A stretch of DNA of 33,881 nucleotides from an uncultured Eubacteriales bacterium (GCA_900314795.1 OMWP01000021.1:1-33881); one strand, 5' to 3'; counted from the first letter of the stretch, positions 15,103 through 26,667 are shown. The notes: generated by a model from the letters alone, not told the origin. Numbers and translations are program-made.

Positions 15103-16200
15103 ATGAGATTTAACTGTTTAAGATCGGATCTATCCAACGCAGTATCCAACGTATCCAGAGCAGTCGCGGCAAAATCTACCTTACCGGCTCTCGAGGGTGT
15201 ATTGATCAAAGCCTACGGCGATCAGCTTGAAATCTGCGGCTATGATCTTGAGATCGGTATCGTCACCACCGTTGAGGCGTCAATTTCCGAAGAGGGTGAG
15301 ATCGTCGTATCCGCCAGATTGTTCAACGAGATCATCCGCAAGCTGCCCGAGGAGATCGTCAACATTGAGACTGACGATAAGATGATCACCTACATCAACT
15401 CCGGTGCGGCGGATTATCAGATCGTCGGCATGAATTCATCCGAATATCCCGAGCTGCCGAACGTCGAAGAGATCAGCGGTCTGACCATCAATGCCGAGAT
15501 CCTCAAAAATATGATCCGTCAGACGGTTTTTGCTACCTCGGATAATATGGCAAAGCCGATCTATACCGGTTCTCTCTTTGAAGTCAAGGAAGGTCTGTTC
15601 AAGATCGAGGCAGTCGACGGCTTCCGCATGGCGATCCGCGAGGAAAATGTTGACAGCGATATCGAAGCAAAATTCGTTGTTCCCGGTAAAACACAAAATG
15701 AGATCTTGAAGCTGATCACCGACACCAAAAAGGACGTCGTCCTGACGGTCGGTCAAAGACATATTATCATCAAGATCGAGAACTACAGCATCATCTCTCG
15801 TCTGCTTGAGGGCAACTTCCTCGATTATAAGATGCCGCAGTCGGCGTCGACTGAATTTGTCATCAATACCCGCATCCTCGCCTCCTCTGTTGAGAGAATG
15901 GCGCTCTTGACCAATGAAAAGATCCAGTCGCCGGTACGCTGCGCGATCTCATCCAATGAGATCAAGCTCTCTTGCTCGACCGCAGTCGGCAGAGCAAATG
16001 ATCTGATCAGCGCTTCCGTCGTCGGCAACGACGTAGAGATCGGATTCAATAATCGTTATCTGCTCGACGCGTTAAAAAATGCCGACACCGATGAAGTAAA
16101 GATCATGCTCAACGGCAGCTTACAGCCGATGATCATCCGTCCGGTCGACGGTCAGAGCTTTACCTTCTTAGTCGTCCCCATGAGATTAGCGGCAGAATAG
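15103..16200 (+). CDS. dnaN: DNA polymerase III beta subunit (sliding clamp)
   Basis: DnaN (365 residues) forms the ring-shaped dimer that tethers polymerase III to DNA and recruits many repair proteins. It starts MRFNCLRSDLSNAVSNVSRA and has the three repeated clamp domains; LPALEGVLIKAYGDQLEICG marks the first. It ends with FLVVPMRLAAE, which resembles the conserved C-terminal VMPMRL that forms the partner-binding pocket. AGAGG lies nine bases before the ATG. It follows the unwinding region directly, so its transcription may be read from dnaA through oriC or from an unseen local promoter. Confidence 0.97.
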   Translation: MRFNCLRSDLSNAVSNVSRAVAAKSTLPALEGVLIKAYGDQLEICGYDLEIGIVTTVEASISEEGEIVVSARLFNEIIRKLPEEIVNIETDDKMITYINSGAADYQIVGMNSSEYPELPNVEEISGLTINAEILKNMIRQTVFATSDNMAKPIYTGSLFEVKEGLFKIEAVDGFRMAIREENVDSDIEAKFVVPGKTQNEILKLITDTKKDVVLTVGQRHIIIKIENYSIISRLLEGNFLDYKMPQSASTEFVINTRILASSVERMALLTNEKIQSPVRCAISSNEIKLSCSTAVGRANDLISASVVGNDVEIGFNNRYLLDALKNADTDEVKIMLNGSLQPMIIRPVDGQSFTFLVVPMRLAAE

Positions 16201-16243
16201 TATTAGCATTGCTCGTCCGAAAAAACAGATAAGAACTAAAAAT

Positions 16244-16465
16244 ATGGAAAAAATCACGATCAATGAAGAATATATCCGTCTGGATAATCTGATGAAATTC
16301 TCCGGGTTATGTCATTCCGGCGGCAAGGCAAAATTTCTGATCCAAAACGGTGAGGTCAAGCTCAACGGAGAGATTTGTACCATGCGCGGAAAGAAGATCA
16401 GACCCGGTGACACGATCCAATATCAGAATCAGACGGTTGAGGTGATCGCCGATACGAATCCTTGA
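16244..16465 (+). CDS. yaaA: S4-domain RNA-binding protein YaaA
   Basis: This 73-residue protein is a single S4 RNA-binding fold of the YaaA (RlbA) type found between dnaN and recF in Firmicutes. Features are the helix RLDNLMKFSGLCHSGGKAK and the loop NGEVKLNGEICTMRGKKIRPGD. In Bacillus the protein has been linked to ribosome assembly. The ribosome binding site is weak. It lies 43 bases after dnaN and 37 before recF, probably in one operon. Confidence 0.92.
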   Translation: MEKITINEEYIRLDNLMKFSGLCHSGGKAKFLIQNGEVKLNGEICTMRGKKIRPGDTIQYQNQTVEVIADTNP

Positions 16466-16502
16466 TAAAAATAAATAAACTTTCGTTTTATTGAGGAGCA
16501 GT

Positions 16503-17609
16503 ATGATAGTAAAATCACTTCAATTTGAAAATTACAGAAACCTAAAAAATAATATCATTCATCCTGCTGACAATGTCAATGTGATTTACGGAGAAAATGC
16601 GAACGGAAAGACCAATCTGATCGAAGCTATTTGGTTATTCTGCGGCGGTCATTCCTTTCGCGGCTCCAAAGACAGTGAGCTGATCAGTTTTGATCAAGAT
16701 CTGTTTCGGTTGAGAATGGAATTTTACGCGCAGGACAGAGATCAAACCGCACAGATCATCTTTGATAAAAACAAAAAGCTGATCAAGATCAATGAAGTAG
16801 AGAAGAATTCTTCCTCCTATCTGACCGAGGTTTTCTCAGCGGTGGTATTTTCACCCGAGCATCTGAGTCTGATCAAACAGGGTCCGAACGTACGACGTAG
16901 ATTTTTAGACGCGGCGATCTGTCAGCAAAGGATCCGATATGCTTCACTCTTAGCGCAGTATCATCGGATCATCAATCAGCGAAACGCGCTGTTGAAGGAT
17001 ATTTATAAAAATAAAGAACTCAAAGAAACCCTTTCGATCTGGGATGACAGTCTGTCGATCGTCGGCGCGCAGATCATCCGCGAGCGCTTCGGTTATATCC
17101 GACAACTGCGCGCGGCATCAAAGGGTTATCACAGCGGGATCTCGGGTGAGAAGGAAGAGCTGGATATCACCTGTCTTTGTACCGCAAAAGCGGAAGAAAA
17201 CGACAGTGTCGAGGTCATCCGCGACAAGCTGAGAAACGCGTTCTATTCCTCCCGTCACGAGGATTATCATACAGGCTATACCTCGGTGGGGCCTCACAGG
17301 GATGATATCGACATCAAGATCAACGGGATCTCCGCACGGCGATTTGCCTCTCAGGGACAACAGCGCTCGGCGGTTTTGTCCCTGAAGCTCAGTGAAGCAG
17401 ATCTGTTATATCGACAGAACGGTGAGCGTCCCGTGATCCTTCTCGATGATGTGTTATCGGAGCTCGATAATAAACGACAGGATTTTCTGCTCAATAAGGT
17501 GGAGGATTATCAGGTGTTCGTCACCTGTTGTGAAGAAAGCAATAAGGAACAGCTGCAAAGAGGCAAGGTGTTCTATGTCAATAACGGAGAGATCAAGGAA
17601 ACAGAATGA
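16503..17609 (+). CDS. recF: DNA replication and repair protein RecF
   Basis: RecF (368 residues) is an SMC-like ATPase that helps RecO-RecR load RecA at gaps and stalled forks. The P-loop GENANGKTNLIEA is at 30-42, and near the C-terminus ILLDDVLSELDNKRQ is the Walker B/D-loop region. I chose the ATG at 16503, giving MIVKSLQFENYRN, because GAGGAG sits immediately upstream; an in-frame TTG at 16491 lacks such a site. Its stop overlaps the remB start by four bases (ATGA), so the two are translationally coupled. Confidence 0.96.
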   Translation: MIVKSLQFENYRNLKNNIIHPADNVNVIYGENANGKTNLIEAIWLFCGGHSFRGSKDSELISFDQDLFRLRMEFYAQDRDQTAQIIFDKNKKLIKINEVEKNSSSYLTEVFSAVVFSPEHLSLIKQGPNVRRRFLDAAICQQRIRYASLLAQYHRIINQRNALLKDIYKNKELKETLSIWDDSLSIVGAQIIRERFGYIRQLRAASKGYHSGISGEKEELDITCLCTAKAEENDSVEVIRDKLRNAFYSSRHEDYHTGYTSVGPHRDDIDIKINGISARRFASQGQQRSAVLSLKLSEADLLYRQNGERPVILLDDVLSELDNKRQDFLLNKVEDYQVFVTCCEESNKEQLQRGKVFYVNNGEIKETE

Positions 17610-17857
17610 AATATCTGCATCTTGGTAAAGATACTTCTATCGAAATCAATAATATCGTCGGTATCTTCGATATGGATACCAGCACGGTCAGTAAGCATAC
17701 CCGAGATTTTTTGCGTGTGTGTGAAAAAGAGAACAGGATCGTCAACGTCAGCTTTGAGCTACCGAAATCCTATATTCTTTACGACTTCAGCGGAGAATAC
17801 TCCGTCTATCTCTCGCCGCTGAATTCCGCGACCTTGCTCAAACGTATGGCGGAGTAA
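17606..17857 (+). CDS. remB: Extracellular matrix regulator RemB (DUF370)
   Basis: This 83-residue protein belongs to the RemB/YaaB (DUF370) family encoded after recF in Firmicutes. Family relatives RemA and RemB control biofilm matrix genes in Bacillus; RemA is a DNA-binding ring protein. It begins MKYLHLGKDTSIEINNIVGI with a conserved FDMDTST segment. It has a four-base overlap with recF. Its role here is assumed by homology. Confidence 0.9.
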   Translation: MKYLHLGKDTSIEINNIVGIFDMDTSTVSKHTRDFLRVCEKENRIVNVSFELPKSYILYDFSGEYSVYLSPLNSATLLKRMAE

Positions 17858-17889
17858 AAAAATCATTTATGATTGACGCAGGGTGTATT

Positions 17890-17958
17890 TCAGATTGTCA
17901 CAGTGAGGAATAATATCGTTTTGACATGGCAATCTCACCCTTTGCAATGACTATTTTA
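17890..17958. repeat. Degenerate family R repeat
   Basis: The stretch has CAGATTGTCACAGTGAGG at one side and CCTTTGCAATGACTATTTTA at the other, plus an internal GGCAATCTCA in the opposite sense. It matches the ends of family R but lacks the strong central stem. It fills most of the gap before the first zinc-ribbon gene. Confidence 0.5.
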
Positions 17959-17981
17959 AATAAACAGGAGAGGAAACTGTT

Positions 17982-18584
17982 ATGAATAGCTGTAGATGTC
18001 CGTACTGCGATAAAAGAATCTCATATTTTACTGCGTTATCGATTCGCAGAAGAGGAGAATACTACTGCAAAAAATGTAAAAAAGAAAGTAACGTGCATAT
18101 CAAGAAAACGATCTGGGTATTGTTCTTTGCCGCTCTGGTATTCGCGTTGATCATCTTAGGATATTATCTTTTGATCACCGATAGAGAAAATCCATGGTTT
18201 GTATTCTTTGTGGCGGTACCTTTCCTGCTTTTCTATTTATTTTCACCTCTCTTTGTCAGATTGAGACCGAAGAAAAAGTTTCAGGATTCTCTTTATGATA
18301 CCGATATGGTCAATACGCCGATGATTGATCCCGACCCGACGATGGCGTCATCCGCCAAGACAGCGCCCGCTTTTATCGATGATCTGGCATACAGTGACAG
18401 AAAATATCAGCCTGCGATCGATCCCGATGTTTTTAAAGCAATCAAGGGAGAGAGAAAAGCGATCGAAGAGGTCGACGGCGGTACAAGACCGTTCGATAAA
18501 TTTGAGAATATTTCCAGTTCCGGCGACGATATCGGAGATACCAAGCTTGTAGGTGATCTGAGAAACGTGCCGCCGAGAAGATAA
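17982..18584 (+). CDS. Zinc-ribbon membrane protein of unknown function
   Basis: I do not recognise this 200-residue protein. It has an N-terminal zinc ribbon (CPYC at 6-9 and CKKC at 29-32), two hydrophobic helices (about 43-66 and 72-92) separated by a short DRENPW turn, then a basic stop-transfer segment (RLRPKKK) and a roughly 100-residue acidic, probably disordered cytoplasmic tail with DPD-type repeats. Both termini should be cytoplasmic. AGGAGAGG lies nine bases before the ATG. The next gene, 12 bases away, encodes a shorter protein of the same plan, so the two are likely diverged duplicates in one transcript. Confidence 0.85.
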   Translation: MNSCRCPYCDKRISYFTALSIRRRGEYYCKKCKKESNVHIKKTIWVLFFAALVFALIILGYYLLITDRENPWFVFFVAVPFLLFYLFSPLFVRLRPKKKFQDSLYDTDMVNTPMIDPDPTMASSAKTAPAFIDDLAYSDRKYQPAIDPDVFKAIKGERKAIEEVDGGTRPFDKFENISSSGDDIGDTKLVGDLRNVPPRR

Positions 18585-18596
18585 AAGAGATCAGCT

Positions 18597-18935
18597 ATGT
18601 TTCATTTACCCGTATGTCCGCATTGCGGTACCGTATATCGATACAAGGATACCAAGCAAGCCATCAAGAACAAGGAAAATGAGTGTTATCATTGTCAAAA
18701 ACGCTTTCGCGCAAAGGTGTTTCCCACTATCCTTGTCGGCGCGATCCTGCCGGTCGCTTTGAGTATCGGACTGAATATCTTTTTACTGACAAGAATGACA
18801 AAATTCCGGCTCTTACCGCTGTTTGCGATAACGATTGGATTTTTGTTGGTTATCTATATTATCATACCTTTTTTTACTCAATTTAAAAAGATCGAGGATG
18901 AATCGAAAGAAAACAACCGTAAGAAAAGGAAATAA
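18597..18935 (+). CDS. Short zinc-ribbon membrane protein of unknown function
   Basis: This 112-residue protein is not one I can name. It has CPHC (7-10) and CYHC (30-33) at the N-terminus, separated by a lysine-rich stretch, then two hydrophobic helices (about 43-64 and 72-93) and a charged tail (DESKENNRKKRK). Layout and cysteine spacing match the preceding gene, minus its long tail. GAGATC provides a modest ribosome binding site. Its stop codon lies in the base of a small hairpin (18934-18959) before gyrB. Confidence 0.85.
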   Translation: MFHLPVCPHCGTVYRYKDTKQAIKNKENECYHCQKRFRAKVFPTILVGAILPVALSIGLNIFLLTRMTKFRLLPLFAITIGFLLVIYIIIPFFTQFKKIEDESKENNRKKRK

Positions 18936-18959
18936 GAGCCGTTGACAGAATCGGCTTTT
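18934..18959 (+). terminator. Weak terminator or attenuator before gyrB
   Basis: AAGAGCCG (18934-18941) pairs with CGGCTTTT (18952-18959), including one G-T pair, around a ten-base loop. The T-run is short, so some read-through into gyrB is likely. Confidence 0.5.
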
Positions 18960-18961
18960 GA

Positions 18962-21026
<2,065 letters not shown>

Positions 21027-21028
<2 letters not shown>

Positions 21029-21086
21029 TTAGGAATGAGAAATTAGGAATGAGGAATGAATGGTGGGAAAGCCCACACCCGATTTT
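21027..21086 (+). repeat. Interspersed repeat, family S, copy 2
   Basis: Two AATTAGGAATGAG-like units are followed by GAATGAATG and a hairpin (GTGGG, loop AAAG, CCCAC), then ACCCGATTTT. The order matches the element at 1418-1466. It occupies the gyrB-gyrA gap and overlaps the gyrB stop. Confidence 0.6.
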
Positions 21087-21109
21087 GAGAGAATAATGAG
21101 GTGACCCCT

Positions 21110-23686
21110 TTGGATAACGAGAATAATAACATCAATCAAACAGAAAATGAGGATTTTGAGGCGGAATATGCCGAGATGATGAACGAGACCGAGTACAGCT
21201 CCGGTAAGATCATCAACGTCGATATCAATCGAGAGATGCGCAAGTCGTTCCTCGATTATTCGATGAGCGTTATCGTATCGCGCGCACTGCCCGATGTGCG
21301 CGACGGCTTAAAGCCCGTCCACAGAAGAATTCTTTATAATATGTACGAAAACGGCATCACCGCGTCAAAGCCGCACCGTAAGTGCGCCTACACCGTCGGT
21401 GAAGTGCTGGGTAAATATCACCCCCACGGCGACGCGTCCGTTTATGACGCGATGGTCAGATTAGCGCAGGATTTCTCTATGCGCTATATGCTGGTCGACG
21501 GTCACGGTAACTTCGGTTCCATCGACGGCGACCCCGCCGCGGCATACAGATATACCGAGTCCCGCATGAGTAAGATCGCCGCGGAGATGTTGAGTGATAT
21601 CGACAAGGATACCGTCGATTTCATGCCGACCTTCGACGATGTGCTCGAGGAGCCTACGGTTTTGCCTTCGCGTTTTCCGAATCTGCTGGTCAACGGCAGT
21701 AACGGTATCGCGGTTGGTATGGCGACCAACATCCCGCCCCATAACCTCGGCGAGACCATCGACGCGATGTGCCTGTTGATCGACAATCCCGACGCCGAGA
21801 TCGCCGATTTGATGGAGTGCATGCCGGGACCCGATTTCCCGACAGGCGGCTTGATCATGGGTCGCTCCGGCATCCGTGCCGCATACGCGACCGGTCGCGG
21901 CAAGATCGTTGTTCGCGCTAAGACCGAGATCGTCGAGACAAAAAACGGCAGATTCAAGATCGTCGTCACCGAGATCCCGTACGGCGTGAATAAGGCGCGC
22001 CTGATCGAGAATATCGCGAACCTCGTCAAGGAGAAACGCCTCGAGGGTATCTCCAATATCGAGGATCACTCCGACAGAAACGGTATGCACATCGAGATCG
22101 ACGTCAAGCGTGAGGCGTCCGCTCAGGTCGTGCTGAATCATCTGTTCAAGATGACCCAGATGCAGACCACCTTCGGCGCGATCATGCTCTCCATCGTGAA
22201 TGGCGAGCCGCGCGTTCTCTCGCTCAAAGAGATGCTCCGGTATTACATCGAGCATCAGGAGCAGGTCATCGAGCGCAGAACGATCTTTGATCTGCGCAAG
22301 GCGAAGGAGCGCATGCACATCTTAGAGGGCTTGAAGATCGCCATTGACTTCATCGACGAGGTCATCGCTATCATCCGTAAAAGCAAGGATCAAGCGGCGG
22401 CAAAGCTCGCGTTATGTGAGCGCTTCGGTCTGGATGATATTCAGGCACAGGCGATCGTCAGCATGCGATTGGGTCAGTTGACCAACATGGAGCAGGCAAA
22501 GATCGAGGAGGAGATCGCCTCCCTCAACGCCAAGATCAAAGAATATAACGAAATCATCGAAAGCGAATCAAAACGCCTGTCTATCGTCAAAGAAGAAGCG
22601 CTCGAGATCCGCAATAAATACAGCGACCCCAGACGTACCGAGATCTGCGCCGTTACCGGTGAGGTCGATATCGAAGATCTCATCCCGCAGGAGGACTGCG
22701 TCGTCACGATGACCAAGTTCGGTTACATCAAGCGCCTGCCGCATGATACCTACAAGACCCAGCGCAGAGGCGGCAGAGGCGTTGCGGGTATGACCCGCCG
22801 TGATGAGGACGTCGCGACAGAAATGTTCCTGTCGAACTCCCATGACTACAACCTGTTCTTCACCAACAAGGGTCGCGTCTATCGCATCAAGTGCTACGAG
22901 ATCCCCGAGAGCACCCGCCAGAGCAAGGGCATCAATATCGCCAACATCCTGCCGCTTGCCGCGGATGAAAAGGTCACCTCGATGATCCGCATCCCCGAGT
23001 TTGAAGAGGATAAATACCTGATCATGGTCACCCGTCAGGGCATCATCAAGCGTATCGCGCTCAACGCGTATAACACCGCGCGTAAGGGCGGTCTGATCGC
23101 GCTCGACCTTAACGAGGGCGACGAGCTCGCATGGGTGCGCATGACCGACGGCAACAACGAGGTCATCATCGCCACCAAGAAGGGTATGGCGATCCGCTTC
23201 AAGGAGACCGACGTCCGTCCGATGGGTCGTCTGGCGCGCGGCGTCAAGGCGCTCAAGCTCAAAGAGGGCGACAGCGTTGTCGGTATGAGCATTATCGAAG
23301 AGGGTAAGCTGATCCTCACCGTCTCCGAGACGGGTTACGGACGACTCAGCTCGCCGGATGACTACCGCTTACAGAGTAGGGGCGGTAAGGGTCTGACCAA
23401 CTACCATGTCAACAAGTACGGCGACGTCGCCGCGCTCACCGTCGTACCGCTGGAGGATGACGTCATCATCATCAGTGAGAACGGCGTGATCATCCGCATC
23501 CTCGCCTCCACCATCCGCGTATGCTCCCGCCCGTCCAAGGGTGTTACCATCATGAAGATCAAGGGCGACAACAAGGTCGTTTCCGTCTCCGGCGCACCGC
23601 ATGACGAGGAAGAAGCGCAAAGCGCGGAAAATGACGAAAACGCCGAAGCGCCCGAGGACATGACTGAGGAAACAACAGAGGAATAA
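21110..23686 (+). CDS. gyrA: DNA gyrase subunit A
   Basis: GyrA (858 residues from the chosen start) breaks and rejoins DNA. The catalytic tyrosine lies in [11 protein letters not shown]. The GyrA box is QRRGGRG, which marks gyrase rather than topoisomerase IV, and six-bladed C-terminal repeats follow. In the quinolone region [17 protein letters not shown], Ala-Ser replaces the common Ser-Ala order at the positions of E. coli 83-84. The C-terminus is acidic. I prefer TTG at 21110, six bases after GAGGTGA; the in-frame GTG at 21101 is part of that same site. Confidence 0.97.
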   Translation: MDNENNNINQTENEDFEAEYAEMMNETEYSSGKIINVDINREMRKSFLDYSMSVIVSRALPDVRDGLKPVHRRILYNMYENGITASKPHRKCAYTVGEVLGKYHPHGDASVYDAMVRLAQDFSMRYMLVDGHGNFGSIDGDPAAAYRYTESRMSKIAAEMLSDIDKDTVDFMPTFDDVLEEPTVLPSRFPNLLVNGSNGIAVGMATNIPPHNLGETIDAMCLLIDNPDAEIADLMECMPGPDFPTGGLIMGRSGIRAAYATGRGKIVVRAKTEIVETKNGRFKIVVTEIPYGVNKARLIENIANLVKEKRLEGISNIEDHSDRNGMHIEIDVKREASAQVVLNHLFKMTQMQTTFGAIMLSIVNGEPRVLSLKEMLRYYIEHQEQVIERRTIFDLRKAKERMHILEGLKIAIDFIDEVIAIIRKSKDQAAAKLALCERFGLDDIQAQAIVSMRLGQLTNMEQAKIEEEIASLNAKIKEYNEIIESESKRLSIVKEEALEIRNKYSDPRRTEICAVTGEVDIEDLIPQEDCVVTMTKFGYIKRLPHDTYKTQRRGGRGVAGMTRRDEDVATEMFLSNSHDYNLFFTNKGRVYRIKCYEIPESTRQSKGINIANILPLAADEKVTSMIRIPEFEEDKYLIMVTRQGIIKRIALNAYNTARKGGLIALDLNEGDELAWVRMTDGNNEVIIATKKGMAIRFKETDVRPMGRLARGVKALKLKEGDSVVGMSIIEEGKLILTVSETGYGRLSSPDDYRLQSRGGKGLTNYHVNKYGDVAALTVVPLEDDVIIISENGVIIRILASTIRVCSRPSKGVTIMKIKGDNKVVSVSGAPHDEEEAQSAENDENAEAPEDMTEETTEE

Positions 23687-23687
23687 T

Positions 23688-24395
23688 ATGGATAATAACA
23701 AAATCAAGGTGAGCGTCGTTGTCGCGGGACAGCGATTTACGATCCTCACCGATAAAAGCGAAAAATATGTCAGAGATATCGCATCCGAGATCGACGCGCG
23801 CATCAATTCACTGGTGCTGACCTCCAACATGACCCGTGAGCGCGCCGCCGTTCTCACCGCGATGGATTACGCCGACGACAGCGTGCTCGACCGTGAGAAC
23901 ATCGCCGCCGTCAAGGAGCAGATCAAGGACTATGTGCAGGAGATCGAACGCCTGCAGGATAATAACGCCAAGCTCGTCAGCGATTATAATCTGCTCAAGG
24001 CGGAGTATGAGCGCTTGATCGAAGAGCGTCAGACCGCGCAGGATTTTGAAGAAAAAGCGAAAAAGGCACTGGATGACAGTCAGGAGCAGATCGCATCCCT
24101 GAAAGAACAGCTCAAAAAGGCTAACGAGCAGATCGAGTCCCTCAAAAATCAGCAATCTGCCGATGACGAGATCCCCCTGCCCGAAGAAGCCCCCGCGGAA
24201 CAGGAAAAACCCATCACCGCGGAGGATGACCTCTTCTTTGATGTAGAAGAGGAAGAAGTGATCAAGCCCGAGAAAAAGAAGAAAAACCGCCACGAGCATC
24301 ACCATGTTAATCCCTATCAGCAAAAGGCAAAGGATAAGGAGCAGAAAGGCTATACCCAACAGCGGCAGTATTCTTTCTTTGAATTAGATGAATAA
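23688..24395 (+). CDS. zapA: ZapA-like cell division protein with long coiled coil
   Basis: This is a 235-residue protein. Residues 1-75 match ZapA (VSVVVAGQRFTILTDKSEKYV and a helical ERAAVLTAMDYADD), which bundles FtsZ filaments. Typical ZapA has about 90-110 residues, but here a long heptad-rich coiled coil (about 75-165) and an acidic, then Lys/His-rich tail follow, so it may bridge FtsZ to another partner. It starts one base after gyrA and overlaps the next gene by eight bases, indicating one transcript. Confidence 0.85.
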   Translation: MDNNKIKVSVVVAGQRFTILTDKSEKYVRDIASEIDARINSLVLTSNMTRERAAVLTAMDYADDSVLDRENIAAVKEQIKDYVQEIERLQDNNAKLVSDYNLLKAEYERLIEERQTAQDFEEKAKKALDDSQEQIASLKEQLKKANEQIESLKNQQSADDEIPLPEEAPAEQEKPITAEDDLFFDVEEEEVIKPEKKKKNRHEHHHVNPYQQKAKDKEQKGYTQQRQYSFFELDE

Positions 24396-26454
24396 AATCG
24401 AGATATTAGCACCTGCGGGCGGATTCGACAGCGTGATCGCTGCCGTTCACAGCGGCGCCGACGCGGTATATGTCGGCTCCAAACGCTTTTCCGCGCGTGC
24501 TTCGGCACATAATTTTGATGATGAAGAATTGCGCGAATGTGTGCGATTCTGCCATCAAAGAGGGGTCAAGGTACATTTGGCGCTGAACACCCTGATTTTT
24601 GATGAAGAAATGGAGCAGGCGCTCGATCTGGTCAAAACTGCCGCGTCCGCAGATGTCGACGCGCTGATCATACAAGACTTAGGTTTGGTATCCTTGATCA
24701 AAAAAATGGTGCCTGATCTGCCGCTCCACGCCTCCACCCAGCTTTCCGTCCACACCCCTTACGGCGCCAAAGCGCTGTATGAGATGGGCTTTGAGCGTGT
24801 GGTACTATCGCGTGAGCTGTCATTGGCAGAGATTCGGGAGATCCATGAGTTCATTCCCGATGTTGAGCTGGAAGTATTCGTGCACGGCGCATTATGTATG
24901 TGCCTGTCGGGTCAGTGTTATTTTTCGGCGATGCTCGGCGGACGATCCGCCAACCGCGGCATGTGCGCTCAGCCGTGCCGACTGCCGATGCGCTACGGCG
25001 ACAATGACCACGCCCTGAGCCTCAAGGACAACGGTTCCCTTTTGTATCTCCAACAATTGCAGGAGATGGGTATCGCCAGCGCGAAGATCGAGGGGCGCAT
25101 GAAACGGCCGGAATATGTCGCCGCCGCCACCCTTGCCGCGCGTGAAGCGCGTGATCTCGGCATGATCACTGAGAAAACCGCCGAACGACTGCAGTCCGTC
25201 TTTTCCCGCACCGGCTTCACCGACGGCTATTTCAAGGGTGAGCTGGGGGAGGAGATGTTCGGCTATCGGCAAAAGAGCGACGTCATCTCCGCCGACAGCA
25301 AGCTGCTTAAGGAGATCCGCTCCTGCTATAAAGACGAATATCAACGTGTTCCCTTGGAGTTGCATTTTACCGCGCAGACAGGGAAGAAGATGCGGCTCAC
25401 CGTCACCGACGGGTCACATACCGTCACCGCGGAAAGTGAAAACACGGTTGAAAAAGCCCTTCACCTCCCGCTGAGCGAAGAAAGAGCCTCCCAAAGTCTG
25501 AGAAAAACCGGCAACACGCCGTATACTATCAATAACATCACGATGGATATCGCGCCCGACGCGGCGGCTTCCGCCGCTTCTGTCAACGCAATGCGCAGAA
25601 AGGCGCTGGAAAGCCTTGACGCAGCGCGCGAAATTTGTCATAATTACGAAATAAAACCGTTTGATCTGAAAACGGTTCTTGTCGCAAACGAGAAAATATC
25701 ATCGGAAAACCGCGCCTTTGTCAGAAGCCTCGATTTTCCCGAGAGCATGCGGAGGATGGACAAAATCTTTGTCGATCTCTTCGGCATGGCGGATGAAAAG
25801 AAACTCAGCGTTTTGCTCAAAGAAGGTTATCCCATCGCCGTTGAAGTACCCTGCGCGACCTTCGGCAATGAAAAAGAGGTCTATGCCCGACTCAAAAAGC
25901 TGAAAGATTGCGGTATCCACCACCTGCTGGCGCATAACATCGCCGCAGTGTATATGGGAAAAGAACTCGGCTACACCGTCCACGCGGGCTTCGGCATGAA
26001 CATTGTCAATTCGTACACGCTCCAATGGGCGGCGGATTATGGGATCGCAAGCGCGCAGCTGAGTATTGAAACAGAGCTGCGACAGATCGAGCGATTACAC
26101 AAGTCTATCCCTGTCGGTATCATCCGATACGGCTATTTCCCGCTGATGATCACCCGCAATACCCCCGCAGGAAAATCCTGCAAAAATAATCCTTATTTGC
26201 AGGATAGGAAGAACGAAAGGTTCCTTGTGACAGAACGCGAGGGGTACAGCGAGATCCATAATTGCGTGCCGATCCTGATGCCGAAGGACGAGTTTCCGCT
26301 CGATGAAAAAGTGATGAGCGATTTCCTTTTTACTGTGGAAAACTCTGTGGAAAACATGGAAAAGACGCTTGAAAAATTAAGCGAAAATCGGGATTTCGAG
26401 CGAAAAACCCATGGTTTGTATCTCAGAGGTGTGAAAAAATCATCAAGCGTTTAA
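24388..26454 (+). CDS. U32 peptidase family protein (RlhA/YegQ-like)
   Basis: This 688-residue protein belongs to peptidase family U32. The family includes RlhA, which hydroxylates C2501 of 23S rRNA, and tRNA-hydroxylation proteins, so an RNA-hydroxylation role is possible. The N-terminal barrel begins EILAPAGGFDSVIAAVHSGA. The signature VHGALCMCLSGQCYFSAMLG is followed by RSANRGMCAQPCR, whose cysteines probably bind an iron-sulfur cluster. The long second half has a DUF3656-like portion and a further barrel-like part. It overlaps the zapA-like gene by eight bases. Clostridia often pair these genes, though the reason is unclear. Confidence 0.88.
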   Translation: MNKIEILAPAGGFDSVIAAVHSGADAVYVGSKRFSARASAHNFDDEELRECVRFCHQRGVKVHLALNTLIFDEEMEQALDLVKTAASADVDALIIQDLGLVSLIKKMVPDLPLHASTQLSVHTPYGAKALYEMGFERVVLSRELSLAEIREIHEFIPDVELEVFVHGALCMCLSGQCYFSAMLGGRSANRGMCAQPCRLPMRYGDNDHALSLKDNGSLLYLQQLQEMGIASAKIEGRMKRPEYVAAATLAAREARDLGMITEKTAERLQSVFSRTGFTDGYFKGELGEEMFGYRQKSDVISADSKLLKEIRSCYKDEYQRVPLELHFTAQTGKKMRLTVTDGSHTVTAESENTVEKALHLPLSEERASQSLRKTGNTPYTINNITMDIAPDAAASAASVNAMRRKALESLDAAREICHNYEIKPFDLKTVLVANEKISSENRAFVRSLDFPESMRRMDKIFVDLFGMADEKKLSVLLKEGYPIAVEVPCATFGNEKEVYARLKKLKDCGIHHLLAHNIAAVYMGKELGYTVHAGFGMNIVNSYTLQWAADYGIASAQLSIETELRQIERLHKSIPVGIIRYGYFPLMITRNTPAGKSCKNNPYLQDRKNERFLVTEREGYSEIHNCVPILMPKDEFPLDEKVMSDFLFTVENSVENMEKTLEKLSENRDFERKTHGLYLRGVKKSSSV

Positions 26455-26502
26455 AAAAATATTTTATAGAAAAATATGATTATTCTTTCAAATAACAAAA
26501 AG

Positions 26503-26527
26503 ATGATCCCTTCAAAAGAAGGATCAT
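26503..26527 (+). terminator. Probable terminator after the U32 gene
   Basis: ATGATCC-C-TT pairs with AAGGATCAT around a short A-rich loop with one bulged C. It is followed by TTAGT rather than a strong T-run. It lies 49 bases past the stop and probably ends the gyrB-to-U32 transcript. Confidence 0.6.
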
Positions 26528-26573
26528 TTAGTAAAAACCGTTTTGCAAGTGATTGTTAATATTTGCAGGATAA

Positions 26574-26652
26574 ACAAAGGCTCTCTTTGGGAAAGGGAGC
26601 TCCCGCAAACCAGTGGGATTGATTGAGCGTAAGCGAGAGACAATCAAAAGAA
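26574..26652. repeat. Interspersed multi-hairpin repeat, family T
   Basis: The first stem pairs GGCTCTCTTT (26579-26588) with AAAGGGAGCT (26592-26601). CCCGC-AAACCAGT-GGG follows, and then GATTG (26617-26621) pairs with CAATC (26641-26645). The order resembles the GGCTCCCTTT...GGGAGCT repeats that are common in gut Clostridia. It lies just upstream of dut. Confidence 0.65.
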
Positions 26653-26667
26653 TAAGGAAAAAATGCT

